DNA from: FW021-bin31 sp964647485
Lineage (GTDB): Bacteria > Bacteroidota > Bacteroidia > Chitinophagales > Chitinophagaceae
Length of the DNA stretch: 64,000 nt
Direction of reading: 5' to 3'
Assembly (NCBI GenBank): GCA_964647485.1
Contig: CAZYHV010000004.1
Coordinates: forward strand, 1 to 64,000
Part shown: positions 15,774 to 25,654 of the stretch, one piece after another
Numbering within the stretch: the stretch's first letter is position 1
How the letters are laid out: each line of letters begins with the position of its first letter
The notes under the pieces: generated by a model
Database searches by the model: none
What the model was told of the DNA's origin: nothing
What the model saw: only the letters and a program-made list of their open reading frames with translations
Program-made: the position numbers and the translations under genes

Positions 15774-17405
15774 CTATTCCCCATATCCGGGGTTCTGTTC
15801 CAGATTAGGATTAATTGCAATTTGCTTATGTGGGATCGGGAATAATTTCTTATTCGGGTCATCCTGAGGTTTGTGATCCCACCAGGAGGCCGTCGTAAAT
15901 TTACCAAACCGAATAAGGTCTTCCCGTCGTTTTCCTTCAAAGATAAACTCCCGTCCTCTTTCTGCCAGCAGTTCGTCCATCGTCAGACTTTGGGTCGTAT
16001 ATTTCTCTGAAGGCCAATCCGCTTTTGAGAAGTGACGCTTCCGGGATTTGTTGATTAAATCCACCGCTTCCTGCGTTGCTTGACCGCCATTCTTTCTCAT
16101 CAGTGCTTCCGCTTTATCAAAATAAATCTCTGTTAACCGATAAATGATATACTCATTTTCCAAATAATTGTCATCATCGAGAGTTCCGGATTTATATTTA
16201 TTAAAACGAGCCCCACTGTTTTCTTCTCCTTCGGTCATACTTCCTTCAGAAGTTGTATCGCCCTCGCTCTCTCTACGAATGGTATTGACATAAACCAGTG
16301 GCTCTCCTGACCATTCTTCTGTTCCAATAATGGGATCATGCGTTCCATATTTGTATTGTGGGCCAAACAAGAACCAGTTCTTTTTACGTAAATCATTTTC
16401 TTCAAACTGATCAAAGGCGGAAGGAATAACCACAAAGGCATTCCATCCACTATATCCCACATCCAACGCCTTCGATTCATTACTATAGCCCATAAAAAAT
16501 CCGGCCCAGTCAAATGCAAAACCGCCTTTCTTACTAAAAGCAATCGCCCAAATACTTTCTTTGGATTGCCGGTTTTGATTTCCGAAAGTTAATGCCTCAT
16601 TGCTGTCCAACTCCATCGTTCCATTAAAGGCACCGGCATCTCCGCTAATCACCTTATCACAGGCCTGAATACACTCATCCCACATGGGCTCTCCCGTCCA
16701 CACTTTGGCATTGAGATAAAGTTCGGCCAGCATGGCATAACCGGCAGCCTGACTCACTCTTCCATCCAATTCCTGAGACAACGGCTGAAGCAAAGGCACA
16801 TTTTCTTCCAATTCTTTCTGAATGAACTGGAACACCTCTTTTCTGGAAGCTGTTGGCGGATTTTGAGGTTCTCCAACTTTTGTAAAGATAGGAATATTCC
16901 CCCAGAGATCCATCACTTTCATATAGAAATAAGCACGTTCTACTTTTACTTCTGCGATCATGGCTTTTTTTTCATCCTCCGTCATTCCGATGGATTCGAG
17001 ATCCTGTTCTTCTAACTGCTCAATTGCCGTATTACAAAATCCAATCCCTGTCCAAAATAGATTCCAGCCATCTCTAATCCTGGATTCTTCTGTCGTCCAG
17101 GTATGGTAATGTTGACGGATATGATCTCCCCCATCATAGCCATTTCTACCTTTTTGTGGCCAAGCCAGCTGATCGGCTGATAATTCGGACATATAATAAT
17201 AGGCATTCTGTCCGGTAGGAGCAATACAAGCCTGAAGGTGCGTATAGGGTCGCAAAACGGCTTCTAAGACTTCTCTTTTATTGTGATAAAAATTATCTGC
17301 CGTAATGTCATGATATACATTTTCATCCAAATCAGTACAGGCCGTCCAATTTAAGGCAACTGATATAAGGAGTAAAAACGATATTTTTTTTAATATTTTA
17401 TTCAT
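15774..17405 (-). CDS. SusD/RagB family lipoprotein (ECF-regulated pair)
   Basis: A 543-residue SusD homologue. The lipoprotein signal ends ALNWTAC, and the mature protein begins TDLDENVYHDI. Motifs include KVERAYFYMKVMDLWGNIPIF near residue 165 and the C-terminal ELLAERGREFIFEGKRREDLIRFG typical of RagB proteins. It follows its SusC by 15 bp. Because that SusC has an STN domain and lies beside fecR and an ECF sigma gene, this pair belongs to a trans-envelope signalling uptake system. Its nutrient is not evident; the neighbouring mannan genes are suggestive only. Confidence 0.93.
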   Translation of the reverse strand: MNKILKKISFLLLISVALNWTACTDLDENVYHDITADNFYHNKREVLEAVLRPYTHLQACIAPTGQNAYYYMSELSADQLAWPQKGRNGYDGGDHIRQHYHTWTTEESRIRDGWNLFWTGIGFCNTAIEQLEEQDLESIGMTEDEKKAMIAEVKVERAYFYMKVMDLWGNIPIFTKVGEPQNPPTASRKEVFQFIQKELEENVPLLQPLSQELDGRVSQAAGYAMLAELYLNAKVWTGEPMWDECIQACDKVISGDAGAFNGTMELDSNEALTFGNQNRQSKESIWAIAFSKKGGFAFDWAGFFMGYSNESKALDVGYSGWNAFVVIPSAFDQFEENDLRKKNWFLFGPQYKYGTHDPIIGTEEWSGEPLVYVNTIRRESEGDTTSEGSMTEGEENSGARFNKYKSGTLDDDNYLENEYIIYRLTEIYFDKAEALMRKNGGQATQEAVDLINKSRKRHFSKADWPSEKYTTQSLTMDELLAERGREFIFEGKRREDLIRFGKFTTASWWDHKPQDDPNKKLFPIPHKQIAINPNLEQNPGYGE

Positions 17406-17420
17406 AGTATTACTATTTTT

Positions 17421-20400
17421 TTAGAATCCTAAATTTAACCCAACAGTAAAGGAGCGTGTTGCGGGATAAAAACCGCGATCATCCACTCCGGTTTCAAAGC
17501 CGGTGTCCTGAAGTTCCGGATCAATCCCGGAATATCCGGTAAAGGTAAACAGGTGACGCGCCGTTACATACAATCTCAGATGTCGGATATAGGAAGAATG
17601 CAAATCAAAGTTATATCCCAGGGTGACGTTATCCAGTTTCACAAAACTGCCATTCTCCAGATAATAGTCTGAATACTGAGGATCATCTTCTATATCTTTA
17701 TACTTGGTCACTGCATTTTTCAATACATTATTGGGTAGCCAGTTTTTGTTTCCAAAAAACAACTGTTTCAAATTCAGGATATCATAATCAAATTTCCCTC
17801 TGAAGAATAGGGTCAAATCAAAATTCTTATACTGAAAATGACTGTTTAGAGAAGCCCTGTATTTGGGAATTCCGTTACCTATAATGCTCAAATCTTCCGG
17901 TGACATCTCATCAGAAGTACCGGTAGATCCATCTGCCTTATAAAAGAGAAAGCGTCCATCGTCATTAAATCCGGCAAAGCGTTTCCCATAAAAGTTTCCT
18001 ACAGCACCCCCTTCTTCAATACGAATAGCCGGCCCCAAATTTCCGGGGGAGGGCAATCCATATTCTTCGAGATAATTGGCTTTATAAAGATCATTGGATA
18101 AAGAAATCATTTTATTCCGTAATGAACTTCCCGTCATACTCAATGTCCATTGGAAATCTCCTTTATCAATGGCTGCAAAACTCAACTGCAATTCCACCCC
18201 TTTATTGCCGATGCTTCCCACATTGGTCAATAATGAACTCTGAACATAAGGTGGAAGCTGCGCGGTATAATTATACAATAAATCTACCGTTCTACGACTA
18301 AATACATCGAAAGACCCGCTCAAACGATTGGAAAATAAGACAAAATCCAATCCGTAGTTCCATTCTTTTTTCTTCTCCCATCTCAGGTTAGGATTGGGAT
18401 TTCGAGAAGGTCCATACGTTTGATAGTATTTCCCATTTTGTGGATAGACTCCACCGGTGCCAAGCGTTACCAAAGACATATAATTGTCAATGCCCTGATT
18501 TCCCGTTTCTCCATAACCGACTCTTAACTTCAAATTATTCACAAACGACAGATTCTGCATGAAATCTTCTTCACTGATTGCCCAGCCGGCAGAAGCCGCA
18601 GGGAAATTCCCCCATTTATGATTAGCCCCAAAACGGGAAGATCCTTCATGTCGTAAGATGGCCTGCGCAAAATATTTCCCTTTATAGTTGTAATCTATCC
18701 TTCCAAAAAAGGCAACCAGGGTATTGTCCCATTTGTTACTTCCCATTCCCGGCTTCGGTAATTTATCATTATTAATGGCAGATCCTGCTCCTAAATCCCA
18801 GTCTTTATAGGCATCCGAAGTAAACCCATTATTATTGGCGTCAAATTCTTCTGTAGTCGCATATTGGTACGAATAACCCAATAATGCTTTAATCGAATGG
18901 TCATTATGGATCAGCGTATTGTAATGAAGGGTAGCCTCAAAAGTTTTCTGCCAATCTAAATGATTACTTTTTGAGGCGTAAGCCATGCCCTGATAATCAG
19001 AACTTGGTCTCTGATCCCAATCCTGAGAAGAACGGAAGATCCGATCATTGTAATTATTTCGCTGATAAGAACCAAAAGCCCCGATGGACAATCCTTTGTA
19101 GATATCCAGGGTAGCCCGAACACTACCGGAAAAAGTTTGTTGTTCTCTTTTATTCGTTCGATAGGCTAAACGAGACATTGGATTATAACTATTATAGCCT
19201 TCAAACTGGAAAAAGCCACCGTAGCCATCCGGGTCATGAATAGGCGCCGTCGGATTCCATTGCACCGCCTGCTCAAAATTATTGGCAGCCTGTCTTTGAT
19301 CATCGCTACCATCGCCGCCTCCCAATAAATTGGCATTATTGACGTTGGAAGCCAGGTTCATTTGTACTTTCAGGCGGTCATCTAATCCTGTTTGATTGAT
19401 ATTAAGACGACCCCCAAATTCTTCTCTGCCATTTTGTTTGGCAATTCCTTCCGATTTATTATAATATACCGAAGCCCGATAGTTGGTATTCTTTCCTCCA
19501 CCTGTAGCAGAAAAATAATGATATTGAGACAAATTATTTTTATTCACTAATGAATCATACATATCGGTGGTTGCTCCCTTATCGTATTTATCACTAATCA
19601 CTCCATCTTTTATCAAACCTCTATATTCAGAGGCTGAAAGATAATTTGGCTTCTTATAGATTGCATCATGCTTGAAATAAGTAGAATATTCAAATTTAGG
19701 AGCTCCTGATTGTCCTTTTTTAGTGGTAACCAAAATCACGCCTCCATTCGCTCTTGTTCCGTAAATAGCGGCAGCAGAACCATCTTTCAATACCGAGATC
19801 GACTTAATATCATCCTGTTGTAACAAATCCAGATTTCCCCCGGGGATACCGTCTATAACCACCAGTGGCGACAAATCTCCTTTGAGAGAAGTAATTCCTC
19901 TTAACTGAATAGAGGCTCCTGCATTGGGATTGTCCCGACTTGCATTGGTAATGGTCAATCCGGCCACTTTCCCTTGGATCAAATCCATGGGTGAGGTCAC
20001 TCCCCCTTTGTTAAAGTCTTTTGCATCTATATTCGTAATAGCGGAAGTGATTTCCTTTTTCTGTTGTGTTCCATAGCCCACAACGACCAGTTCATCTAAG
20101 CTTTTCGAGGAAGGCGATAAGGTGATTTCCAATTCACTCTTGCCCTTTATATCCACTTCTTTTGTTTCATATCCAATGTAAGACACAACCAAGGTTGCCT
20201 CTTCAGGAACGTCCGCCAGATTAAAAGTCCCGTCTGCGCCTGTAACCGTTCCGTTATGGGTACCTTTTACCTTAATAGAAACTCCCACTAGCGGATCGCC
20301 CTTTGTGTCGACAACGGATCCTGTAACATCCTGCACTTGCAGTGCCTTATCGGCTTTTTGAACGACAATAAGATTATGATCTAATCTTGTAAACTTCAGA

Positions 20401-20714
20401 CCAAGCTTTTCTGACAAAGAATCCAAAATATCAGACAGCTCTCCTTTCTTTACCTCTAAATTAATTTTTGGTAAATCTTCTAATGTATTGTTATTAAAAT
20501 AGAAGACATAGTCTGATTCTTTTTCAAGATGATTGAGCGCTTTGACAACACGGGTATTCTTAAAATGAACAGAAATTTTATTTTGCGAATATCCGGCAGC
20601 AGAAACCTGCAAGAAGCCCAATAGGAGAAACAAACCGGTTAATTTGGACATAAGTAATATCTTTCGAAACAGGGGGGGGAGACCGTTCCCTCCTCCGGTA
20701 CATAGTTTTTTCAT
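17421..20714 (-). CDS. SusC/RagA transporter with STN signalling domain
   Basis: An outer-membrane TonB-dependent transporter of about 1097 residues. I choose the ATG at 20714 (MKKLCTGG) over a GTG three codons earlier. Order: signal segment (VSAAGYSQ), an STN domain (about residues 48-118, KISVHFKNTRVVKALNHLEK) that contacts FecR in the periplasm, a carboxypeptidase-regulatory-like domain, TonB box ELVVVGYGTQQKK, plug (SPLVVIDGIPGG, GTRANGGVILVTTKKG) and barrel ending in Phe. It works with the SusD downstream and the FecR and sigma factor upstream. Oddity: a run of eight C at codons 14-16 (20672-20679), just before a second possible start MSKLTGLF. Confidence 0.93.
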   Translation of the reverse strand: MKKLCTGGGNGLPPLFRKILLMSKLTGLFLLLGFLQVSAAGYSQNKISVHFKNTRVVKALNHLEKESDYVFYFNNNTLEDLPKINLEVKKGELSDILDSLSEKLGLKFTRLDHNLIVVQKADKALQVQDVTGSVVDTKGDPLVGVSIKVKGTHNGTVTGADGTFNLADVPEEATLVVSYIGYETKEVDIKGKSELEITLSPSSKSLDELVVVGYGTQQKKEITSAITNIDAKDFNKGGVTSPMDLIQGKVAGLTITNASRDNPNAGASIQLRGITSLKGDLSPLVVIDGIPGGNLDLLQQDDIKSISVLKDGSAAAIYGTRANGGVILVTTKKGQSGAPKFEYSTYFKHDAIYKKPNYLSASEYRGLIKDGVISDKYDKGATTDMYDSLVNKNNLSQYHYFSATGGGKNTNYRASVYYNKSEGIAKQNGREEFGGRLNINQTGLDDRLKVQMNLASNVNNANLLGGGDGSDDQRQAANNFEQAVQWNPTAPIHDPDGYGGFFQFEGYNSYNPMSRLAYRTNKREQQTFSGSVRATLDIYKGLSIGAFGSYQRNNYNDRIFRSSQDWDQRPSSDYQGMAYASKSNHLDWQKTFEATLHYNTLIHNDHSIKALLGYSYQYATTEEFDANNNGFTSDAYKDWDLGAGSAINNDKLPKPGMGSNKWDNTLVAFFGRIDYNYKGKYFAQAILRHEGSSRFGANHKWGNFPAASAGWAISEEDFMQNLSFVNNLKLRVGYGETGNQGIDNYMSLVTLGTGGVYPQNGKYYQTYGPSRNPNPNLRWEKKKEWNYGLDFVLFSNRLSGSFDVFSRRTVDLLYNYTAQLPPYVQSSLLTNVGSIGNKGVELQLSFAAIDKGDFQWTLSMTGSSLRNKMISLSNDLYKANYLEEYGLPSPGNLGPAIRIEEGGAVGNFYGKRFAGFNDDGRFLFYKADGSTGTSDEMSPEDLSIIGNGIPKYRASLNSHFQYKNFDLTLFFRGKFDYDILNLKQLFFGNKNWLPNNVLKNAVTKYKDIEDDPQYSDYYLENGSFVKLDNVTLGYNFDLHSSYIRHLRLYVTARHLFTFTGYSGIDPELQDTGFETGVDDRGFYPATRSFTVGLNLGF

Positions 20715-20776
20715 AAATTGCACTTTTCTTAGTTAAATCCCGATTATTCGGGTAATGAGGAAATTTTTTTTCTCGC

Positions 20777-20809
20777 AGCGGGGAATAGGCCAATATTTCC
20801 CGCTTTTTT
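20777..20809. terminator. Strong hairpin between fecR and susC
   Basis: AGCGGGGAATA, GGCC and TATTTCCCGCT form a stem of about 11 bp. On the plus strand it ends in a TTTTTT run like an intrinsic terminator, although no plus-strand gene is present. On the minus strand it lies in the untranslated region between fecR and the STN-SusC gene, so it may separate or modulate their transcription. Confidence 0.5.
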
Positions 20810-20885
20810 ATAACCTTTATTTCCTTCTTAAGGAGAACGTTGCCGCTGATACGTATTTCTCATAATTTTATTTTTAAACTGATCT

Positions 20886-21974
20886 TTATTCAATAATTAC
20901 TTTTTTATCCTTTATCACATAATCAAAAGGTTGTGTCATTTGCAATATTTGTAACAGCTTATTCAATGATACATTATCCGCCCGACCTGAGAAACGCTGC
21001 CTTGCCAAGGTAGAATCCCGGATGTGTATTTGCACTCCATACCATCGATCCAATCTTTTTGCCAATACACTAAGGGGCTCGTTTTCAAATAAAAAGGTAT
21101 TTTGCTTCCAGGCGGTCTCTGCAATAAGCGTACTATCTACTACTTTTATCGGCTGCAATACCACGTGCTGAACAACGGGATGAGCGATAGAATCCAATTC
21201 CGTTCCACTGATAGGATCTTTCTGAGGGGATGCTATTTTTTCCAATTGGTTTGATCCCTCGTTCTCCACTTTCACTTTTTGCCGGGGTTGTAACCGAATT
21301 TCTTTGTCTCCCTTTTCTCCATCAATAATTACATTCACCAACCCTTTGATAAGAGAAGTTTCCGAAAAAGCTTCGTTCGGATAAGCACGAACATTCACTT
21401 CTGTCCCCAATACCTTTGCATCCATGTGCGCCGTATGTATAATAAAAGGCTGATCTGCATCATGACTCACTTTAAAATAAGCTTCTCCCACCAGATAAAC
21501 CGCCCGCGTTCCTTTTCCAAATTTCTTAGGATACCGCAGAGAGCTTCCTGCATTAAGCCATACGCGGGTTCCATCCGCAAGCCGCAGGGTCGTCTTCATC
21601 CCATCCTCCGTTCTTATATACTGCCACTGATCAGCAGAGGAAGGGCTCTCCAGCCACCAAAATCCCAACGCACCCATTAAAATCAAAACCGATAAAGCTG
21701 CAACCACCCGGATGACCGGATGACCTCTCTTTCTTCTACTCGCCTGCGAGGAAGGTTGTTCTTGCTGTTCTTTTTGCAATATTTTCGTCGCCACTTCATC
21801 CGCTTTTCTATTAGAAGTTATCGGACGCAACTTCCCTTCTATCTGTTGCAACAAACCCGACTTGATCCAATCATCAGGATGCTCCCACATCAATCTTTCC
21901 AATTCTGCTTTTTCTTCCGCAGAGATTTGATCGACCCAATATTTCGCTAATAATTCTTCCAGCCTGTCTTTCAT
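20886..21974 (-). CDS. FecR family anti-sigma factor
   Basis: A 362-residue inner-membrane regulator. The cytoplasmic N-terminal part (about 1-85, with ELLAKYWVDQISAEEKAELERLM) should bind the ECF sigma factor; one transmembrane helix follows (about 92-110). The periplasmic FecR domain has the typical YIRTEDGMKTTLRLADGTRV and LNAGSSLRYP, with GEAYFKVSHDADQPFIIHT next. The C-terminal secretin-like part (PLSVLAKRLDRWYGVQI) should meet the STN domain of the transporter. It is encoded between the sigma gene and the STN-SusC gene, the standard order for Bacteroidota cell-surface signalling units. Confidence 0.93.
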   Translation of the reverse strand: MKDRLEELLAKYWVDQISAEEKAELERLMWEHPDDWIKSGLLQQIEGKLRPITSNRKADEVATKILQKEQQEQPSSQASRRKRGHPVIRVVAALSVLILMGALGFWWLESPSSADQWQYIRTEDGMKTTLRLADGTRVWLNAGSSLRYPKKFGKGTRAVYLVGEAYFKVSHDADQPFIIHTAHMDAKVLGTEVNVRAYPNEAFSETSLIKGLVNVIIDGEKGDKEIRLQPRQKVKVENEGSNQLEKIASPQKDPISGTELDSIAHPVVQHVVLQPIKVVDSTLIAETAWKQNTFLFENEPLSVLAKRLDRWYGVQIHIRDSTLARQRFSGRADNVSLNKLLQILQMTQPFDYVIKDKKVIIE

Positions 21975-22113
21975 AAAGAGGTTCTATTCACCAGACGCCT
22001 TCCCTTCGAGGAAAGCTTCTATGGTATATAGACAACCGAAAAACAAAAAGCAATTAAAGACGTAGAAAAAAAAGTTAATTTTTTTCTCACTTTTTGCTTG
22101 ATCAAAACGCGGT

Positions 22114-22668
22114 TCAGAAATACTGGCGATCCAGATCAAGCGCTTTCCAGAGTTTTTTGACGGCGATGGTCATTTGAACATTTACCGTTGCCGGCGAAAT
22201 TTCCAATAATTCGGCCACTTCCCGATAACTCAATCCGTCTTCTTTGACCAGAATAAAGATTTGGCGACAACGTAAAGGAAGGGTATTAATTGCCTTCCGA
22301 ATATGTTTCAATGTTTCTTCGCTAATAATCAGCTCTTCCGGGCTTTGCAACCCTATATCTCCCGGTTCGATTTTATAAATCCTTTCTACTTCTTCTTTAC
22401 GATGTTTCTTTTTAAGATAATTAAGGGAAGTATTTTTTACCGCTTTATATAAATATGAGGTAAAGCTTCTTTCTGCGGGAAGTTGCTCTCTTAATTGCCA
22501 TACTTTAAAAAACACATCATAGATTGCTTCTTCTGCATCTTCGGAGTTTTTTATAATTCCAAAGGCAAATTGATAAAGACGATCATAATACAACCGCACT
22601 ACCTGCCTAAAGGCTTTTTCGTTTCCTTCAGCAACCTTTTTGAGTTTTTCAGACAAAGCATGATACAT
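22114..22668 (-). CDS. ECF-type RNA polymerase sigma factor
   Basis: A 184-residue sigma-70 family factor of the Bacteroidetes FecI-like class. Region 2 is at about residues 20-90 (RLYQFAFGIIKNSEDAEEAIYDVFFKVW) and region 4 at about 125-178 (LPLRCRQIFILVKEDGLSYREVAELLEISPATVNVQM, here the helix-turn-helix). There is no extra domain. It is followed by fecR after 139 bp and presumably activates the STN-SusC/SusD pair when nutrient is sensed. The mannan MFS gene ends 76 bp upstream of its start. Confidence 0.94.
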   Translation of the reverse strand: MYHALSEKLKKVAEGNEKAFRQVVRLYYDRLYQFAFGIIKNSEDAEEAIYDVFFKVWQLREQLPAERSFTSYLYKAVKNTSLNYLKKKHRKEEVERIYKIEPGDIGLQSPEELIISEETLKHIRKAINTLPLRCRQIFILVKEDGLSYREVAELLEISPATVNVQMTIAVKKLWKALDLDRQYF

Positions 22669-22744
22669 ATCAAAACAAACATTTCAGAAATAACGATAAT
22701 TTTGATCCCTTCTAAAAAGCTACAATAAAAGAACGTTCGTCTTT

Positions 22745-24115
22745 TTATTTTGATAGCTTTTTCTTCATACAAAATAGGCTAAAAAACAGGATGTAAGCAT
22801 AGCAAACTACCGGCAGATAGAAGGATTTTTGCAAACCAAAAATATCCGCTAGCCCACCCTGGGCTAATGGAATAAGAGCGCCTCCCAAGATGGCCATCAC
22901 CAATAAAGAAGATCCCTGACTGGTATATTTCCCGAGTCCTGCTATGGCAAGAGTAAAAATATTAGACCACATAATAGAATTAAATAATCCTACGCCCAAG
23001 AGCGTCCACATGGCCCATTTCCCACTACTCATAATGGCGATTAAAACTAAAATAATATTCACTATCGCAAACAAAGATAAAGTTCGAGCCGGCGCCGATT
23101 TTCCAATAAGAAAACCTACCAGATTCAGTGCAATAAGGATAAGAAAAATACTCATCTGCGCAAAACTCAAATTCACAATACTAAAGACCAATAAGAAAAC
23201 CAAAGCTCCAATGCCAACCATGTAAGCTATCTTTTTCACATACGGAATTTTATGATTGAGAGAGATGGCTCCCAAAAACCTTCCTATCATTGCTCCCCCC
23301 CAATACAATGCCAAGTAATCTTTAGCGGCTACACTGCTGATACCCAGAATTTGGGGCTCTGTTAAAAAACTAATCATGAAGCTTCCTACCGTCACTTCAG
23401 CACCTACATAAAAGAAAATTCCAAAAGCCCCTAGTTTTAATTGTGGAAATTTTAAAGCGCCAAGACCTTCCATTTCAGAATCATCCGACTTAAAAGCAGG
23501 AAAGTTTGTTTTAAACACCACCAAAGCGAGCAACAAAAAGACCAAAGCAAAAAAGACATACGGCATCTTTGTCGCTCCCGAAGTAATTGTTCCATTATGA
23601 GAAAAATATTTAAAAATAAGGAACCCTCCCAGAACAGGAGCAATGGTCGTCCCCAGAGAATTAAATCCCTGTGCCAAATTCAATCTGCTGGAAGCATCTT
23701 TCTCTGCTCCTAAGAGTGAAACATACGGATTACCCACAATCTGTAACAAGGTTAAACCCAACCCCACAATAAATAAAGCAACTAAAAACAAGGTATATAT
23801 TTGCGAAATTGCCGCAGGATAAAATAAAAAACAGCCAATAGCAGAGATAACCAATCCCAAAATCAAACCATTTTTATAGCCAATCCTATTAATGGGGTCT
23901 TCTTTATAATGAGACAATAAGAAATAAACCAAGGATCCAATAAAATAAGCTCCAAAGAAGCAAAACTGTACCATCATAGACTCAAAATAACTCAAGTCAA
24001 AAAGATCTTTCAAATGTGGAATCAAGACATCATTCATGGACGTAATAAATCCCCACATGAAAAATAGAGCTGTCAAAATTGAGAACTGCGCTGTATATTT
24101 CTTCTGTCCTTCCAT
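22745..24115 (-). CDS. FucP-type sugar MFS transporter
   Basis: A 456-residue inner-membrane protein with about 12 transmembrane helices, of the fucose:H+ symporter (FucP)/glucose-galactose transporter family. Indicators are FFMWGFITSMNDVLIPHLK at the N-terminus, QIVGNPYVSLLGAEKDASSRLNLAQGFNSLGTTIAPVLGG (family-specific; read in parts) and WGGAMIGRFLGA. As the last gene of the operon starting at 28804, with GH125 and GH92 before it, it most likely imports mannose or another monosaccharide released in the periplasm. The substrate is inferred from context only. Confidence 0.88.
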   Translation of the reverse strand: MEGQKKYTAQFSILTALFFMWGFITSMNDVLIPHLKDLFDLSYFESMMVQFCFFGAYFIGSLVYFLLSHYKEDPINRIGYKNGLILGLVISAIGCFLFYPAAISQIYTLFLVALFIVGLGLTLLQIVGNPYVSLLGAEKDASSRLNLAQGFNSLGTTIAPVLGGFLIFKYFSHNGTITSGATKMPYVFFALVFLLLALVVFKTNFPAFKSDDSEMEGLGALKFPQLKLGAFGIFFYVGAEVTVGSFMISFLTEPQILGISSVAAKDYLALYWGGAMIGRFLGAISLNHKIPYVKKIAYMVGIGALVFLLVFSIVNLSFAQMSIFLILIALNLVGFLIGKSAPARTLSLFAIVNIILVLIAIMSSGKWAMWTLLGVGLFNSIMWSNIFTLAIAGLGKYTSQGSSLLVMAILGGALIPLAQGGLADIFGLQKSFYLPVVCYAYILFFSLFCMKKKLSK

Positions 24116-24188
24116 TAATCTTTCTTTTTAATTATTAATCTTTCTTTCCTCCGCTTCCTTTCAAACGCCCCTTTTTGTATTGCATTTC

Positions 24189-25619
24189 TTAAAAAACTTC
24201 CTTTTTCATCATCTCCGGGTACTCTGAATATAGTTTAAATATCAACTCCCCAAATAGGGTATTGGTCCAGGCGAACCAGGAACGGGTAAAGTCCTTAGGA
24301 TTATCCATATTAAAAGATTCATGCATAAATCCGGTTCCGGCATTACTTTTTTTCAACCAATTCAGACATCGCTTCACTTCTGAAACATCCTCCGTTGTCA
24401 TTGCTCGCATGATAATGCTCATCGGCCAGATATTGTGATAGGGCGTATGCGGACTCCCATTTCCCTCCGCTGCCTTCCCTTTAAAGAAGTAAGGATTTTT
24501 CTCACTCATTAAAAACTGACGGGTATTTTTATAAATCCTATCGTTTTTATTTACGGCTTCAAGATAAGGCAAGGACAATAGACTGGGAATATTACTATCG
24601 TCTATAAACAGTCTGTTCCCAAAACCATCTACTTCAAAAGCATACATCTTTCCAAAGTCTAAATGTTTTTGTACTGCATATTTTTGTACTGCTTTTTCAA
24701 CTTCATTAGCCAAACTTTCACAACGCAGGGCAAAATCCTGATTGTTCTTTATCTTTCTACTCATTTCCGCTAGCTGTCGAAGAGAAACAATGGCAAAAAG
24801 ATTGGATGGAACCAAAAAAGGGAAAATCGTCGCATCATCAGAAGGTCGAAAAGAAGAAACGATAAGCCCTACCGGGTTCACGGGATTCCCATAGCCATTC
24901 CCCGGCAAGGTATCTGTCGCTCTGGAAGTCTTCCGCATAAAAGAATAAGGTCCATGTCCTTCTTTTCTTTGCTGCGTTTCCATCGTATCTACAGCCAATT
25001 TCATTGCACTTTCCCAATTTTTATCAAAAGGAGATGTATCTTTCGATATTTTCCAATAATGGTAAGCCAATCGAATAGGATAACAAAGTGAATCCAATTC
25101 ATATTTCCGTTCATGCAAATAGGGATTCATTTTAGTCTCATCACTGTCCCATTCACTGCCTGTCGGACCCTCATTAAAAGCATTAGCATAGGGGTCAATA
25201 GAAATACAATAGGTTTGCCTGTTGATAACACCCGCTATTAGTTTTTGTAATTTTCGCTCTTTCTGGATAAATTGTAGATAAGGCCAAACCTGAGCACTAC
25301 TATCTCTCAGCCACATTGCATGTATATCCCCTGTAATAACAAAGGTATCCGGCCGATTATTTTTTTCTTTGTAAGACACCGTTGTATCCAAGGTATTGGG
25401 GAAACAATTCCCAAACAACCACCCCAACTCTTTATCTTTTAAACCCTGCTGCACTTCATTTATTGTATCTTCAATAATCGGACTGACAAAATTGCGCTTT
25501 TCTTTCGGTATTCTCACCGTCGGATAAGGAGTCATAAAAGAGTGGGCTGATAAAATATTAGGCGCACTTAAAATCGTTCCTCCTATCGCCATATTTTTTA
25601 AAAATTTTCTTCTCTCCAT
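24189..25619 (-). CDS. GH125 exo-alpha-1,6-mannosidase
   Basis: A 476-residue enzyme of glycoside hydrolase family 125, whose known members release mannose from alpha-1,6-linked mannan by inversion. Family signatures: AMWLRDSSAQVWPYL near residue 105, GSEWDSDETKMNPYLHERKY, LDSLCYPIRLAYHYW, and a late FMHESFNMDNPKDFTRSW containing the probable catalytic Glu. The N-terminus MERRKFLKNMAIGG is a twin-arginine-type signal, so it is probably exported folded to the periplasm. It lies 35 bp after GH92 and 73 bp before the MFS gene in one operon. It would trim the mannan backbone after GH92 removes side chains. Confidence 0.93.
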   Translation of the reverse strand: MERRKFLKNMAIGGTILSAPNILSAHSFMTPYPTVRIPKEKRNFVSPIIEDTINEVQQGLKDKELGWLFGNCFPNTLDTTVSYKEKNNRPDTFVITGDIHAMWLRDSSAQVWPYLQFIQKERKLQKLIAGVINRQTYCISIDPYANAFNEGPTGSEWDSDETKMNPYLHERKYELDSLCYPIRLAYHYWKISKDTSPFDKNWESAMKLAVDTMETQQRKEGHGPYSFMRKTSRATDTLPGNGYGNPVNPVGLIVSSFRPSDDATIFPFLVPSNLFAIVSLRQLAEMSRKIKNNQDFALRCESLANEVEKAVQKYAVQKHLDFGKMYAFEVDGFGNRLFIDDSNIPSLLSLPYLEAVNKNDRIYKNTRQFLMSEKNPYFFKGKAAEGNGSPHTPYHNIWPMSIIMRAMTTEDVSEVKRCLNWLKKSNAGTGFMHESFNMDNPKDFTRSWFAWTNTLFGELIFKLYSEYPEMMKKEVF

Positions 25620-25654
25620 ATCTTTTTATTTTATTGTCAACAACGGACTACTTT

